A stretch of 64,000 nt of DNA, taken from positions 1 to 64,000 of the forward strand of contig NZ_JAVRHM010000015.1 of NCBI RefSeq assembly GCF_031846525.1, written 5' to 3'. The DNA comes from Autumnicola patrickiae. GTDB lineage: Bacteria; Bacteroidota; Bacteroidia; Flavobacteriales; Flavobacteriaceae. The notes beneath the pieces were generated by a model. That model made no database searches and was not told where the DNA came from. It saw only the letters and a list, made by a program, of their open reading frames with translations. Both the position numbers and the translations under genes were made by a program. Of the stretch, positions 1 to 8,104 are shown piece after piece; the first letter of the stretch is position 1; every line of letters starts with the position of its first letter.

Positions 1-72
1 TAAATTTAATCCTTTAATAATCTGTATCGATTATTTAGGACTAGACAAACACTAAACTAATCGTCTAATTTT

Positions 73-693
73 TTATTGTACTTTTATATATACCGTTTCT
101 AATGTTTTTACCGCTGAAACAATAGTGGTTTCGCGGCCGTCATTAATGTAACCTGCTTCGACACCTTCATTAACTTCGGTAACTGTAGTTATAACGTGTA
201 AATATTCCTGTCCATTCTCAGTTATTAAATCAATAGTTTTTGAATCGACATAAGTTAGTCCGTTTACTTCAAATGTCACCTCTAGTTTGGTGTCGTCATT
301 CACACTAATAACATCATATTCCGCGAGGTATATACCGTAACTACAGCTAAATCCATTATTCTTAAAATCCAGTTTCGCCTGACCTGTTTTAACCGTCCCG
401 TCTTCATTAAAGATAAAGTACATATCATCAAAACAAGTAGTTTCTTCTAATATATTTGTACTCGTATCTGGATCACCATCATTGAGGTTCACCTCCGCAT
501 CTGAAGTCATAGCAGAAAGTTCCCATCTGCCAACAAGAGTGCTTTGCTCTATTGTAGCGTTGCTTACTTTTAAAACATCTGTATTTGCAACTGCCATTTC
601 ATCATTTTCAGGCTCACAAGAAATCGTTAAACCTGCAACCATCACAATCATACCAAATGCTCCGGTCAATTTCTTTAATCTATTCATTTTCAT
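73..693 (-). CDS. Secreted lipoprotein, lipocalin-like
   Basis: This 206-residue protein begins with a basic tip, a hydrophobic run and a lipobox (TISC, Cys26), so it should be lipidated and anchored in an outer membrane. The residues just after the Cys are acidic (EPENDE). In Bacteroidota, acidic residues there often direct lipoproteins to the cell surface, so surface exposure is an inference. The mature part, with GRWELSAM near residue 51 and a FNEDGTV segment, resembles the lipocalin-like domain found in many small Bacteroidota lipoproteins. It stands alone and is divergent from rplM. The function is unknown. The lipoprotein call is firm; the domain name is tentative. Confidence 0.75.
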   Translation of the reverse strand: MKMNRLKKLTGAFGMIVMVAGLTISCEPENDEMAVANTDVLKVSNATIEQSTLVGRWELSAMTSDAEVNLNDGDPDTSTNILEETTCFDDMYFIFNEDGTVKTGQAKLDFKNNGFSCSYGIYLAEYDVISVNDDTKLEVTFEVNGLTYVDSKTIDLITENGQEYLHVITTVTEVNEGVEAGYINDGRETTIVSAVKTLETVYIKVQ

Positions 694-712
694 TCATTAA
701 GATTTGGAAATG

Positions 713-720
713 CAAATGTA
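713..720 (-). promoter_or_regulatory. -7 promoter box of lipoprotein gene
   Basis: The minus strand reads TACATTTG, a full match to the Bacteroidota -7 consensus TAnnTTTG, about 20 nt upstream of the lipoprotein start codon. No clear TTTG -33 element is present at the usual distance. Confidence 0.5.
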
Positions 721-928
721 GGGCAGTAAATAATCATTTATAACTTTATTAACATTAAAAATACTCTTTATCGATCTTTTTATACTTTTTGACGTTTGCA
801 AGTAACCCTAACTTTTTGTTCCTGCCATTTGTAGTTTATCTTGGCAGTCTTCTTTCCTGCTTTTTTAAAGTCACCCGACACTTCTGACAATCAGTCTTTT
901 CCACCTATTTAAAATAATGAAAGTCCTA

Positions 929-959
929 TTTGCTATATGAATTTATAATTGTACATTTG
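929..959 (+). promoter_or_regulatory. Promoter of rplM-rpsI
   Basis: TTTG at 929-932 and TACATTTG at 952-959 are separated by 19 nt, an exact match to the Bacteroidota housekeeping promoter (-33 TTTG, -7 TAnnTTTG). The box is followed directly by CACCC, as in the rplU and atpD promoters of this window. The predicted 5' UTR is about 68 nt and holds a hairpin. Confidence 0.82.
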
Positions 960-963
960 CACC

Positions 964-997
964 CCTGTTTTCCCGATACTATATTCGGGATTACAGG
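964..997 (+). promoter_or_regulatory. Leader hairpin upstream of rplM
   Basis: A two-part stem forms in the rplM 5' UTR: CCTGT/ACAGG at the base and TCCCGA/TCGGGA above, separated by a symmetric TT/TT internal loop, with an 8-nt apical loop. No U-tract follows, so it is not a terminator. L13 is known to autoregulate through mRNA leaders in other bacteria; that this hairpin does so here is an inference. Confidence 0.5.
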
Positions 998-1033
998 AAT
1001 GGAATGTTTAATTATTAAGTAAAACTATTTAGT

Positions 1034-1489
1034 GTGGACACATTAAGTTACAAAACAGTATCGGCCAATAAGGCCACCGTTACCAAAGAATGGGTACACG
1101 TAGATGCTGAAGGACAAACACTGGGACGTCTTGCTTCTAAAGTAGCAAAATTACTAAGAGGGAAGTACAAACCAAACTTCACCCCACACGTTGATTGCGG
1201 AGATAACGTTGTTATTACCAACGCCAGCGGAATCAACTTAACCGGAAAGAAATGGGATTCTAAAGAATACATTCGCCATACCGGTTATCCAGGTGGACAA
1301 AGAAGTCTTACAGCATCCGAATTATTCAACAAAGCTCCTGAGCGTTTGGTGGAAAAAGCGGTAAAAGGAATGTTGCCTAAAAACAAATTAGGAGCAGACC
1401 TATTCAGAAATTTAAAGGTTTACGCGGGATCTGACCACGATCAGGAAGCTCAAAAACCTAAAACTATTAACTTAAACGATCTTAAGTAA
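1034..1489 (+). CDS. rplM: 50S ribosomal protein L13
   Basis: This is ribosomal protein uL13, an early-assembly protein of the 50S subunit. The 151 residues contain the family core (VDAEGQTLGRLASKVAKLLRGK, then NAS..LTGKKW and RHTGYPGG) and the GMLPKNKLG segment. The start is a GTG and is fixed by the N-terminal alignment. The usual length is about 142-150 residues, so nothing is missing. The stop codon overlaps the start of rpsI (TAATG), as in the conserved L13-S9 pair, and implies coupled translation. Transcription starts from the strong promoter at 929-959. Confidence 0.98.
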   Translation: MDTLSYKTVSANKATVTKEWVHVDAEGQTLGRLASKVAKLLRGKYKPNFTPHVDCGDNVVITNASGINLTGKKWDSKEYIRHTGYPGGQRSLTASELFNKAPERLVEKAVKGMLPKNKLGADLFRNLKVYAGSDHDQEAQKPKTINLNDLK

Positions 1490-1875
1490 TGGAGGTTATT
1501 CACAAAATTGGTCGTAGAAAGACGGCAGTTGCACGTGTTTATGTTTCTGATGGAAATGGGAACATCACCGTGAACAAAAAAGACATGAACGATTACTTTA
1601 CTACAGGTACGCTTCAGTACAAAGTTAATCAGCCGTTAACTCTTACCGGCAACGATAAAACTTTTGATGTAAAAGTAAACGTTTACGGAGGTGGAATTAC
1701 AGGACAGGCAGAAGCTATTCGTCTTGCACTTTCCAGAGCAATGGTTCAACTGGACGAAGAAAACCGTACTACTCTTAAACCGGAAGGTTTATTAACAAGA
1801 GATCCTCGTATGGTAGAACGTAAGAAATACGGACAGAAGAAAGCCCGTAAGAAATTCCAGTTCTCTAAACGTTAA
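1489..1875 (+). CDS. rpsI: 30S ribosomal protein S9
   Basis: This is ribosomal protein uS9 of the 30S head, whose C-terminal tail reaches the P-site tRNA. The 128 residues show the signature GRRKTAVARVYV at the start, GGGITGQAEAIRLALSRA in the middle, and the very basic end RKKYGQKKARKKFQFSKR finishing in the invariant SKR. The start codon overlaps the rplM stop by one base, so the two are co-translated. The length is normal for the family. Confidence 0.98.
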   Translation: MEVIHKIGRRKTAVARVYVSDGNGNITVNKKDMNDYFTTGTLQYKVNQPLTLTGNDKTFDVKVNVYGGGITGQAEAIRLALSRAMVQLDEENRTTLKPEGLLTRDPRMVERKKYGQKKARKKFQFSKR

Positions 1876-1938
1876 TTGTTTGGGCACAGCCCTAAAAGTT
1901 CATTTAAAATTAAAAAAGATTTTTGTTGTTACCCTTTG

Positions 1939-2041
1939 TGATGCTGCGCTGGTCAAAGCATCATTGGGAGTTAGTTTAGCATCTAAACAAGCAAGGCCGT
2001 ATTTTATTAAATAGCCACTTGCCTGTTGCTATCTTCAACAG
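1939..2041 (+). promoter_or_regulatory. Structured leader upstream of rpsB
   Basis: The 185-nt gap between rpsI and rpsB can form hairpins at TGATGC/GCATCA (1939-1944 with 1958-1963) and CTGTTG/CAACAG (2023-2028 with 2036-2041, ending 19 nt before the rpsB start codon), plus a weaker GCAAG/CTTGC stem between. In enterobacteria S2 represses rpsB-tsf through a structured leader. A similar role here is an inference; I did not recognise a named leader family. Confidence 0.4.
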
Positions 2042-2060
2042 AACGTAAACTATTACAAAA

Positions 2061-2972
2061 ATGGCAAACAAAGTAGAAGTAAAAGAATTACTTGACGCAG
2101 GTGTACATTTTGGACACCTTACAAGAAGATGGAATCCAAATATGGCTCCTTATATTTATATGGAGCGCAACGGGATTCACATCATTAACTTATACAAAAG
2201 TGCTGCTAAAATGCAGGAAGCCGGTGAGGCTTTGGCAAAAATCGCAGCCAGTGGTAGAAAAATACTATTCGTAGCTACCAAAAAACAAGCAAAAGAGATT
2301 GTAGCTGAACAAGCTGAGAGAGCAAACATGCCTTACATCACAGAAAGATGGCCTGGTGGAATGCTTACCAACTTCGTAACTATCCGTAAAGCTGTTAAGA
2401 AAATGGCTTCTATTGATAGAATGAAAAAAGACGGTACGTTTAACACGCTTTCCAAAAAGGAACGTTTGCAGGTAGATCGTCTTAGAGCTAAGTTAGAAAA
2501 AAACTTAGGTTCTATTTCAGACATGTCAAGACTTCCGGCAGCCTTGTTTATTGTTGATATTACACGTGAACACATTGCAGTTAAAGAAGCTCAAAAATTA
2601 AACATTCCAATTTTCGCGATGGTGGATACCAATTCAGATCCACGTGAAGTAGATTATTTGATCCCTTCTAACGACGATGCTTCAAAATCTATCAGCAAAG
2701 TAATTTCTTATGTTGCAGATTCTATTGTTGAAGGCTTATCAGACAGAAAGACAAGCAAAGATTCAAAGAAGAAAGACGAGAATGATGAAGATGGAGGTGG
2801 TAAGGTTGCAAAATCAGAAATGGCTCCAAAATTGAAAAAGCAGAAAGCTGAAGTTCCTTCTCAGGATCCCGAAGATCAAAAGGCTATGAGAGAAGCTAAA
2901 CAAGACGTGAAGCTTCAATCTAAACAAAAGACTTTAGATAAAGCTTCAGACGATAACGGAGAAGAAGAATAA
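2061..2972 (+). CDS. rpsB: 30S ribosomal protein S2
   Basis: This is ribosomal protein uS2 of the 30S subunit. The family core spans residues 1-230: LLDAGVHFGHLTRRWNP, then GRKILFVATKKQA, ERWPGGMLTN, and FAMVDTNSDP. The protein is 303 residues, longer than the usual 225-260. From about residue 232 it continues as a charged, probably disordered tail rich in Lys, Glu and Asp, of the kind seen in Bacteroidota S2. It is followed by tsf after a 91-nt gap that holds a strong hairpin. The start ATG is preceded by an A-rich stretch and not by a Shine-Dalgarno site. Confidence 0.98.
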   Translation: MANKVEVKELLDAGVHFGHLTRRWNPNMAPYIYMERNGIHIINLYKSAAKMQEAGEALAKIAASGRKILFVATKKQAKEIVAEQAERANMPYITERWPGGMLTNFVTIRKAVKKMASIDRMKKDGTFNTLSKKERLQVDRLRAKLEKNLGSISDMSRLPAALFIVDITREHIAVKEAQKLNIPIFAMVDTNSDPREVDYLIPSNDDASKSISKVISYVADSIVEGLSDRKTSKDSKKKDENDEDGGGKVAKSEMAPKLKKQKAEVPSQDPEDQKAMREAKQDVKLQSKQKTLDKASDDNGEEE

Positions 2973-2996
2973 ATATAACAGTTTGGTAAATTTTAT

Positions 2997-3037
2997 AAGT
3001 CGTTTAGTTCATTTCATTATACTTGACTAAACGACTT
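2997..3037 (+). other. Intercistronic hairpin rpsB/tsf
   Basis: AAGTCGTTTAGT (2997-3008) and ACTAAACGACTT (3026-3037) are perfect 12-bp arms around a 17-nt loop. No T-run follows, so this is probably a processing, stability or partial-termination element between rpsB and tsf. Confidence 0.6.
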
Positions 3038-3063
3038 GTTAATTCTAAATAAAATATAAGACT

Positions 3064-3891
3064 ATGGCTAAGATATCCGCCGCAGAAGTAAATAAACTAA
3101 GAAAAGCTACCGGTGCAGGAATGATGGACTGCAAGAAAGCTTTGGTAGAAGTTGATGGTGATTTTGACAAAGCAATTGAAGTGCTTCGTAAAAAAGGCCA
3201 AAAAGTTGCTGCAAAGAGAGCAGACAGAGAATCCAGTGAAGGTGCAGCAATTGCAAAAGTAAATAACGACAGTACTAAAGGTGCCGTTATTTCCCTTAAC
3301 TGTGAAACAGATTTCGTTGCCAAAAACGAAGATTTCGTAGCTCTTGCACAAAGTCTTGCTGAGCTTGCTCTTGATTACAATACCAAAGAAGAACTTTTGG
3401 CTGCAGACTATAAAGGAATTACTGTTCAGGAAAAACTTACTGAGCAAACTGGTGTTATCGGTGAGAAAATTGAGATTGGTGCTTTTAAGACTTTACAAGC
3501 TCCTTTCGTAGGTTCTTACATTCACGCAGGTAACAAAATCGCTGTTCTTACAGGTCTTTCTGCAAACGTAGACGGTGCAGATGAAGCTGCTAAAAACGTT
3601 TCTATGCAAGCTGCTGCAATGAATCCCGTTGCTTTAAATGAAGACGGAGTAGACCAAACTACAATTGATAAAGAAATTGAAATTGCAAAAGATCAATTGC
3701 GCCAGGAAGGAAAACCTGAAGAAATGCTTGATAAAATTGCAAAAGGAAAAATTCAGCGTTTCTTTAAAGACAACACTTTAGTGAACCAGGATTACATAAA
3801 AGGCAATAAAGAAAGTGTTGCAGACTATGTAAAATCTGTAGATTCTCAACTTGAAGTTGTTGCTTTCGAAAGAGTTGCTCTTGGTGAGTAA
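3064..3891 (+). CDS. tsf: Translation elongation factor Ts
   Basis: EF-Ts is the nucleotide exchange factor that restores EF-Tu-GTP. The 275-residue protein has the N-terminal UBA-like helix bundle (VNKLRKATGAGMMDCKKAL) and the conserved exchange motif (SLNCETDFVAKNEDF, residues about 79-93). The dimerisation subdomains follow. The length is typical of the E. coli-like long form. It is the second gene of the universal rpsB-tsf pair and ends just before a terminator at 3915-3950. Confidence 0.98.
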   Translation: MAKISAAEVNKLRKATGAGMMDCKKALVEVDGDFDKAIEVLRKKGQKVAAKRADRESSEGAAIAKVNNDSTKGAVISLNCETDFVAKNEDFVALAQSLAELALDYNTKEELLAADYKGITVQEKLTEQTGVIGEKIEIGAFKTLQAPFVGSYIHAGNKIAVLTGLSANVDGADEAAKNVSMQAAAMNPVALNEDGVDQTTIDKEIEIAKDQLRQEGKPEEMLDKIAKGKIQRFFKDNTLVNQDYIKGNKESVADYVKSVDSQLEVVAFERVALGE

Positions 3892-3914
3892 TTTCTTCTG
3901 AAGAAAATATTTTA

Positions 3915-3950
3915 AACCGCTTTCTTATTAGGAAGCGGTTTTTTATTTTT
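3915..3950 (+). terminator. Rho-independent terminator after tsf
   Basis: AACCGCTTTC (3915-3924) pairs with GGAAGCGGTT (3931-3940) apart from one G-U pair, followed by TTTTATTTTT. Confidence 0.88.
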
Positions 3951-3988
3951 AAGCTAAATAATCCTTGTTTAGCTTTAGATTTACTACA

Positions 3989-4012
3989 GGTCGATAATTG
4001 CCATTTTTGACC
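3989..4012. repeat. Dispersed AAAATGGCAATT motif, copy 1
   Basis: On the minus strand the core AAAATGGCAATT lies at 3996-4007 and continues as ATCG. It is flanked by GGTC and GACC, so the 24-nt unit folds into a 10-bp stem (one mismatch, one G-U) with a 4-nt loop. It lies between the tsf terminator and trmN6. Confidence 0.6.
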
Positions 4013-4055
4013 ATCGTCTTTTGTTCTGCTGAAAACTTCTAATTCTGTACTCTCT

Positions 4056-4802
4056 ATGCCTGATCAAATATTCAAATTCAAAGAATTTTCCGTCGCTCAG
4101 GATAAAGCTGCGATGAAAATAGGTACAGACGGCGTTTTACTGGGCGCCTGGACACCTTTGGATCATAATCCGGAGTCTATACTCGATATTGGGGCTGGAA
4201 CAGGGCTACTTGCTCTAATGATGGCTCAAAGATCTGCCGCTTTTAACATCGACGCCATAGAAATTGAAGAAAATGCTTATGAACAGGCAGTCGAAAACTT
4301 TGAAAACAGTGATTGGGGAGACAGATTGTTCTGTTATCACGCAGATTTAAATGAATTTGCTGAAGAAATGCAGGATGAGGAAAAATACGACCTCATTATA
4401 TCCAATCCGCCTTTTTATGCTGCTCCCTTTTCTTCAGAAGTAGACGAAAATGAGGAAAAAATGAGCAGTGCCAGGAAAATGGCCAGATTTTCAGATTCTC
4501 TTCCATTCGAGCATCTGCTTCGCGGTGTCTCCGTTTTACTTTCTGAAGAAGGAATCTTCAGCGTGATTATCCCTTTTTCCGAAGAAGAAAAATTTATTGA
4601 TCTTGCTTCCCAAGTACATCTTTTTCCGAAGAAAATAACCCGGGTAAGAGGAACTAAAGACTCTACCTTAAAAAGGTCATTATTGGCATTTTCCTTTAAA
4701 AAAACCGAACCGGTGACAGATGAGTTAATCATCGAAATTTCCAGACATAATTATACTGAAGCTTATAAAGAATTGGTCGCTCCGTTTTACCTGAAGTTAT
4801 AA
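4056..4802 (+). CDS. trmN6: tRNA1(Val) adenine-37 N6-methyltransferase-like
   Basis: This 248-residue class I SAM-dependent methyltransferase resembles E. coli YfiC/TrmN6, which methylates N6 of A37 in tRNA1(Val). The start KFKEFSVAQDKAAMKIGTDG is typical of the family. The SAM-binding motif I is DIGAGTG (44-50), and the amino-methyltransferase catalytic motif is NPPFY (117-121). The length fits the family. It is monocistronic, after the tsf terminator. Related N6-adenine or glutamine methyltransferases share the NPP(F/Y) motif, but the N-terminal signature favours TrmN6. Confidence 0.88.
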   Translation: MPDQIFKFKEFSVAQDKAAMKIGTDGVLLGAWTPLDHNPESILDIGAGTGLLALMMAQRSAAFNIDAIEIEENAYEQAVENFENSDWGDRLFCYHADLNEFAEEMQDEEKYDLIISNPPFYAAPFSSEVDENEEKMSSARKMARFSDSLPFEHLLRGVSVLLSEEGIFSVIIPFSEEEKFIDLASQVHLFPKKITRVRGTKDSTLKRSLLAFSFKKTEPVTDELIIEISRHNYTEAYKELVAPFYLKL

Positions 4803-4852
4803 CGGCTAAGAAAGGATTATGATTTCCGTTTAGTACAAGTATTTGATCTATA

Positions 4853-4876
4853 TACCAAAAATTGCCATTTTAGGCA
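4853..4876. repeat. Dispersed AAAATGGCAATT motif, copy 2
   Basis: The minus strand reads CCTAAAATGGCAATTTTTGG at 4874-4855. Eight of ten stem positions pair around the loop TGCC. It ends about 15 bp upstream of the -33 element of the acyl-CoA dehydrogenase promoter. Confidence 0.6.
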
Positions 4877-4889
4877 TTTCGCTAAAAAA

Positions 4890-4920
4890 TTGTTTGCTGC
4901 AAAAGTCCTGGTTATATTTG
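4890..4920 (+). promoter_or_regulatory. Promoter of acyl-CoA dehydrogenase gene
   Basis: TTG at 4890-4892 and TATATTTG at 4913-4920 are 20 nt apart, matching the flavobacterial promoter. The start codon lies 16 nt beyond the -7 box, giving a 5' UTR of about 10 nt. Confidence 0.7.
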
Positions 4921-4936
4921 TGTATAAACCACCAGC

Positions 4937-6112
4937 ATGAAAGAAGATCTTTTCCAGGCTCCCGATTATTACAATCTCGACGAGCTGCTTACCGAAGAAC
5001 ATAAGATAGTTCGCAAAGCCGCAAGAGACTTTGTGAAAAAAGAAATCTCTCCTATAATTGAAGAAGCGGCTCAAAAAGCTGAATTTCCGAAACAGCTTTT
5101 AAAAGGATTGGGCGAAATTGGTGCTTTTGGTTCCTTTATCCCAGAAAAATATGGTGGTGCCGGCCTGGATCAAATTTCATACGGACTCATTATGCAGGAA
5201 CTTGAGCGTGGCGACAGCGGAATCCGTTCTACAGCTTCGGTTCAAACTTCGCTGGTGATGGATCCAATCCTGAAATTCGGGACAGAGGAGCAGCGCAAGA
5301 AATATCTTCCGAAGCTTGCCAGCGGGGAAATGATCGGCTCTTTTGGTTTAACCGAACCTGATCACGGCTCCAATCCGGCCGGAATGACAACAAACTTTAA
5401 AGACAAAGGAGATCATTATTTGCTAAATGGGTCGAAAATGTGGATTTCTAATGCTCCGTTTGCAGATATCGCCATCGTATGGGCTAAGGATGAAAATGAG
5501 CGAATTCACGGCCTTATTGTGGAACGCGGAATGCGAGGATTTTCCACCCCCGAAACTCACAACAAATGGTCATTACGTGCAAGTGCCACCGGAGAACTGG
5601 TTTTCGACAATGTGAAAGTTCCGAAGGAAAATTTACTACCAAATAAGAGCGGACTCGGAGCACCATTAGGCTGTCTCGACTCGGCAAGATTCGGAATTTC
5701 CTGGGGAGCAATTGGCGCGGCTATGGATTGCTACGATACTGCACTACGCTATGCGAAAGAACGTATTCAGTTTAATAAACCAATTGCAGCAAAACAACTT
5801 CAACAGAAAAAACTGGCAGAAATGGTCACAGAGATCACTAAAGCACAATTATTGGCCTGGAGACTGGCAGTACTCAGAAACGAAGGAAAAGCAACTTCGG
5901 CACAAATATCCATGGCCAAAAGGAATAATGTGGAAATGGCGCTTAAAATAGCCCGGGAAGCCCGACAGATTTTGGGTGCAATGGGCATAAGCGGCGAGTA
6001 TAGCATTATGAGGCATATGATGAACCTGGAAAGTGTAATTACTTATGAAGGCACACATGATATTCATCTATTAATAACAGGAATGGATATTACGGGACAC
6101 GCAGCGTTTTAA
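4937..6112 (+). CDS. Acyl-CoA dehydrogenase, glutaryl-CoA dehydrogenase type
   Basis: This FAD-dependent acyl-CoA dehydrogenase of 391 residues most resembles glutaryl-CoA dehydrogenase, which oxidises and decarboxylates glutaryl-CoA to crotonyl-CoA in lysine and tryptophan breakdown. The catalytic base sits in YEGTHDIH (Glu371), the exact motif of GcdH. Arg97 in GIRSTASVQTSLVM corresponds to the Arg that binds the glutaryl carboxylate. The FAD segments GLTEPDHGSNP and MWISNAPFADIAIVWAK are present. The promoter is at 4890-4920 and there are no co-transcribed pathway genes. The family is certain; the substrate is inferred from the two motifs. Confidence 0.88.
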   Translation: MKEDLFQAPDYYNLDELLTEEHKIVRKAARDFVKKEISPIIEEAAQKAEFPKQLLKGLGEIGAFGSFIPEKYGGAGLDQISYGLIMQELERGDSGIRSTASVQTSLVMDPILKFGTEEQRKKYLPKLASGEMIGSFGLTEPDHGSNPAGMTTNFKDKGDHYLLNGSKMWISNAPFADIAIVWAKDENERIHGLIVERGMRGFSTPETHNKWSLRASATGELVFDNVKVPKENLLPNKSGLGAPLGCLDSARFGISWGAIGAAMDCYDTALRYAKERIQFNKPIAAKQLQQKKLAEMVTEITKAQLLAWRLAVLRNEGKATSAQISMAKRNNVEMALKIAREARQILGAMGISGEYSIMRHMMNLESVITYEGTHDIHLLITGMDITGHAAF

Positions 6113-6247
6113 ATTTTTACAAAAAAGTTAAAGAGGAAAAGAGTTAAAGAGAGAATGAGGAAATTACAGATTTCTTTACATAAATCCTCATGAAAAATCA
6201 GGATTAAAATAATAGTCAAACTAAATCCTTCCTCAGAATTCGGATCT

Positions 6248-6427
6248 CTATTGTAGATCAAAACAGGGGCAGCGTTTACAACGCTTACCTTTTTTGTAAC
6301 TCTCACAACACTTTTTCTTCAGCGCTTTAGGTTTTTTTGCAACCACGCCATCTATTTTCAGATACTCCTTAGACTTTTTAGAGTAAAAAACAATGATGTT
6401 AAATGAAGTTGTAAAGCAGGTATTCAT
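6248..6427 (-). CDS. 59-residue basic Cys-rich small protein
   Basis: A short reading frame on the minus strand runs from ATG at 6427 to TAG at 6248. The C-terminal third is KKKCCESYKKGKRCKRCPCF: five Lys/Arg-rich turns carrying Cys in the pattern CC-x6-C-x2-C-x-C. The first 30 residues are mixed hydrophobic and polar with no clear signal peptide. I recall similar KKCC..KGKRCKRCP tails as small uncharacterised proteins in Flavobacteriia, but cannot verify that. The Cys pattern could bind a metal such as zinc. It lies alone in the gap between two plus-strand genes. The clean composition and lack of any overlapping gene support it. Confidence 0.68.
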   Translation of the reverse strand: MNTCFTTSFNIIVFYSKKSKEYLKIDGVVAKKPKALKKKCCESYKKGKRCKRCPCFDLQ

Positions 6428-6515
6428 ATTTTTAAAGTTATTGCAAAAAGAGCAATTTTAGGGTTAAATCTACTTTAAAGTATTCATATATTTTTAAAAA
6501 TCCGTCTTCACCTGT

Positions 6516-6523
6516 TACTTTTG
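6516..6523 (+). promoter_or_regulatory. -7 box of DUF3050 gene
   Basis: TACTTTTG matches TAnnTTTG and ends 17 nt before the ATG. No good -33 element is visible. Confidence 0.5.
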
Positions 6524-6540
6524 CAAAAACCGAGATTTTT

Positions 6541-7335
6541 ATGATAAAGGAAATAAATAGTAGCCTGAAACCGAAAAAAGAACAGCTTTTAAATCATTCC
6601 CTGTACCAAAAAATCACCTCCCCGCAACAGCTAAGGATTTTTATGGAGCACCATGTATTTGCGGTATGGGATTTTATGTCGCTGCTAACCGCGCTTCAGG
6701 AAAAACTTACCAAAACCACACAACCCTGGTTTCCTACAGGTGATCCCGAAATAAGATACCTTATTCACGAGATAATCCTCGCTGAAGATACCGATGTAAA
6801 TTTAAAAGGTGAACACCAAAGTCATTTCGAGATGTATCTTGAGGCAATGGCATCGGCTGGTGCGGAAACGCGAAAAATTGAAGATTTTCTGCTTCAGGTA
6901 AATCACGGCACCGATATCTTTTTAATTATAGCTGCGAGCAAAATTCCGATAAGTATAAAACAATTTCTAAAGAACACCTTCGATGTAATTTCTGAAGGGA
7001 AACCGCATAATATTGCCGCCTCATTTGCCTTTGGCCGGGAAGGTCTTATTCCGGAAATGTTCTCCTCTATTATTCAGAATATCCAGAAGAAGTTTCCTGA
7101 GAACGATCTTAAATTATTTAAATATTACTTTGACAGACACATCGAACTCGATGGCGACGAACATGGTCCTATGGCATTTAAAATGATAGAAAAACTCTGC
7201 GGAAATGATCCCGTAAAATGGGAAGAAGCCACACAAACTGCAGAAAACGCGCTTTCAAGCAGAATAGAACTTTGGAATGGAATAGAAGAATGTATTTTAG
7301 AGAACATAGATTCTGAAAACCTGCAAAGGATTTAA
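6541..7335 (+). CDS. DUF3050 domain protein
   Basis: This 264-residue soluble protein belongs to the DUF3050 family, which has a predicted all-helical heme-oxygenase-like fold. Recognisable segments are FMEHHVFAVWDFMSLLTALQ (residues about 35-54), LIHEIILAEDTD (residues about 77-88), and HIELDGDEHGPMA in the C-terminal half. The repeated His and Glu/Asp residues in these segments could be metal ligands by analogy with the fold. The function is unknown. It is monocistronic and convergent with the ferredoxin gene; a -7 box lies 17 nt upstream. Confidence 0.85.
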   Translation: MIKEINSSLKPKKEQLLNHSLYQKITSPQQLRIFMEHHVFAVWDFMSLLTALQEKLTKTTQPWFPTGDPEIRYLIHEIILAEDTDVNLKGEHQSHFEMYLEAMASAGAETRKIEDFLLQVNHGTDIFLIIAASKIPISIKQFLKNTFDVISEGKPHNIAASFAFGREGLIPEMFSSIIQNIQKKFPENDLKLFKYYFDRHIELDGDEHGPMAFKMIEKLCGNDPVKWEEATQTAENALSSRIELWNGIEECILENIDSENLQRI

Positions 7336-7370
7336 AGTGAATTCTTCAAAATATATGCTTTTAAGCAGAT

Positions 7371-7394
7371 GCCTGAAAATGGCAATTTTCGTCC
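7371..7394. repeat. Dispersed AAAATGGCAATT motif, copy 3
   Basis: The plus strand reads CTGAAAATGGCAATTTTCGT (7373-7392); GAAAAT and ATTTTC are perfect 6-bp inverted arms around GGCA. It lies in the convergent gap between the DUF3050 gene and the ferredoxin gene, 20 nt from a palindromic repeat. Confidence 0.6.
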
Positions 7395-7413
7395 AATAGG
7401 TTTTAAAGAAAAA

Positions 7414-7444
7414 GACCTGTCAGGTTTTTAAAACCTAACAGGTC
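7414..7444. repeat. Palindromic repeat, copy A
   Basis: GACCTGTCAGGTTTT and AAAACCTAACAGGTC form an almost perfect palindrome (one mismatch). A second, perfect copy lies at 47903-47935 between bioD and bioA. There is no adjacent T-run, so it is better explained as a short dispersed palindromic (REP-like) element than as a terminator. Confidence 0.7.
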
Positions 7445-7575
7445 TGGCTTGAAATGACTGTTTCCTTGCAAAAAGGACATTTCGTTTACAATAAGTTGAT
7501 AATTGGCAAATTCCAGATTAAACTTTTAAGAAATAAAAACCTCCCAACTTCAAAAGCTGTAAGGTATTGAATTTA

Positions 7576-7911
7576 TCAAGTAGACTCCGGAGCCAACTTA
7601 ACTTCAAGCCCGTCCAGTTCTTCGGTAATTGGAATCTGGCAGCTTAAACGGCTATTGGACTCCACGAAAAATGCCTGATCCAGCATGTCCTCTTCTTCGA
7701 TACTTTGTTCCGGCAACATATGCTCCAGATTAAGGATGTAGCACTGGCAGGAGGCACACATAGCCATACCGCCGCAAATTCCAATTGTGCCTTCAGGAGC
7801 AAGCTCGTATGAGCGAACTACTTCCATAAGGTTCATATTCATATCTGTGGGAGCATCTACCAAATGTGCTTCGCCTTCACGGTCGATAATCGTAATTTTA
7901 ATATCAGACAT
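7576..7911 (-). CDS. fdx: 2Fe-2S ferredoxin, adrenodoxin/ISC type
   Basis: This 111-residue electron carrier belongs to the adrenodoxin-like [2Fe-2S] ferredoxins, the type used by the ISC iron-sulfur cluster assembly system. The cluster ligands are visible as Cys46, Cys52 and Cys55 in GICGGMAMCASC, plus the distant Cys91 in SRLSCQIP. An extra Cys57 is not a family ligand. The length is normal. It lies downstream of nfu and the Mrp/ApbC gene on the same strand, which supports a role in iron-sulfur cluster biogenesis, though a 193-nt gap separates it from nfu. Confidence 0.92.
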   Translation of the reverse strand: MSDIKITIIDREGEAHLVDAPTDMNMNLMEVVRSYELAPEGTIGICGGMAMCASCQCYILNLEHMLPEQSIEEEDMLDQAFFVESNSRLSCQIPITEELDGLEVKLAPEST

Positions 7912-8104
7912 ATTTTAAGTAAAAAAAGATCTTATTCGTGTTTAAAATGATAAAGCTGAAATAGTCACTTAAAAATTAAAGCAGACAATTTCAGCTAATT
8001 TGATTAAACCATCTAATTATTTATCAATTATAGGATTTTATTCCGAATCACAGTTAACGTAGCTATTCTTCCGAATAAATATTCAGGATTTCATTAAAGG
8101 AAAA

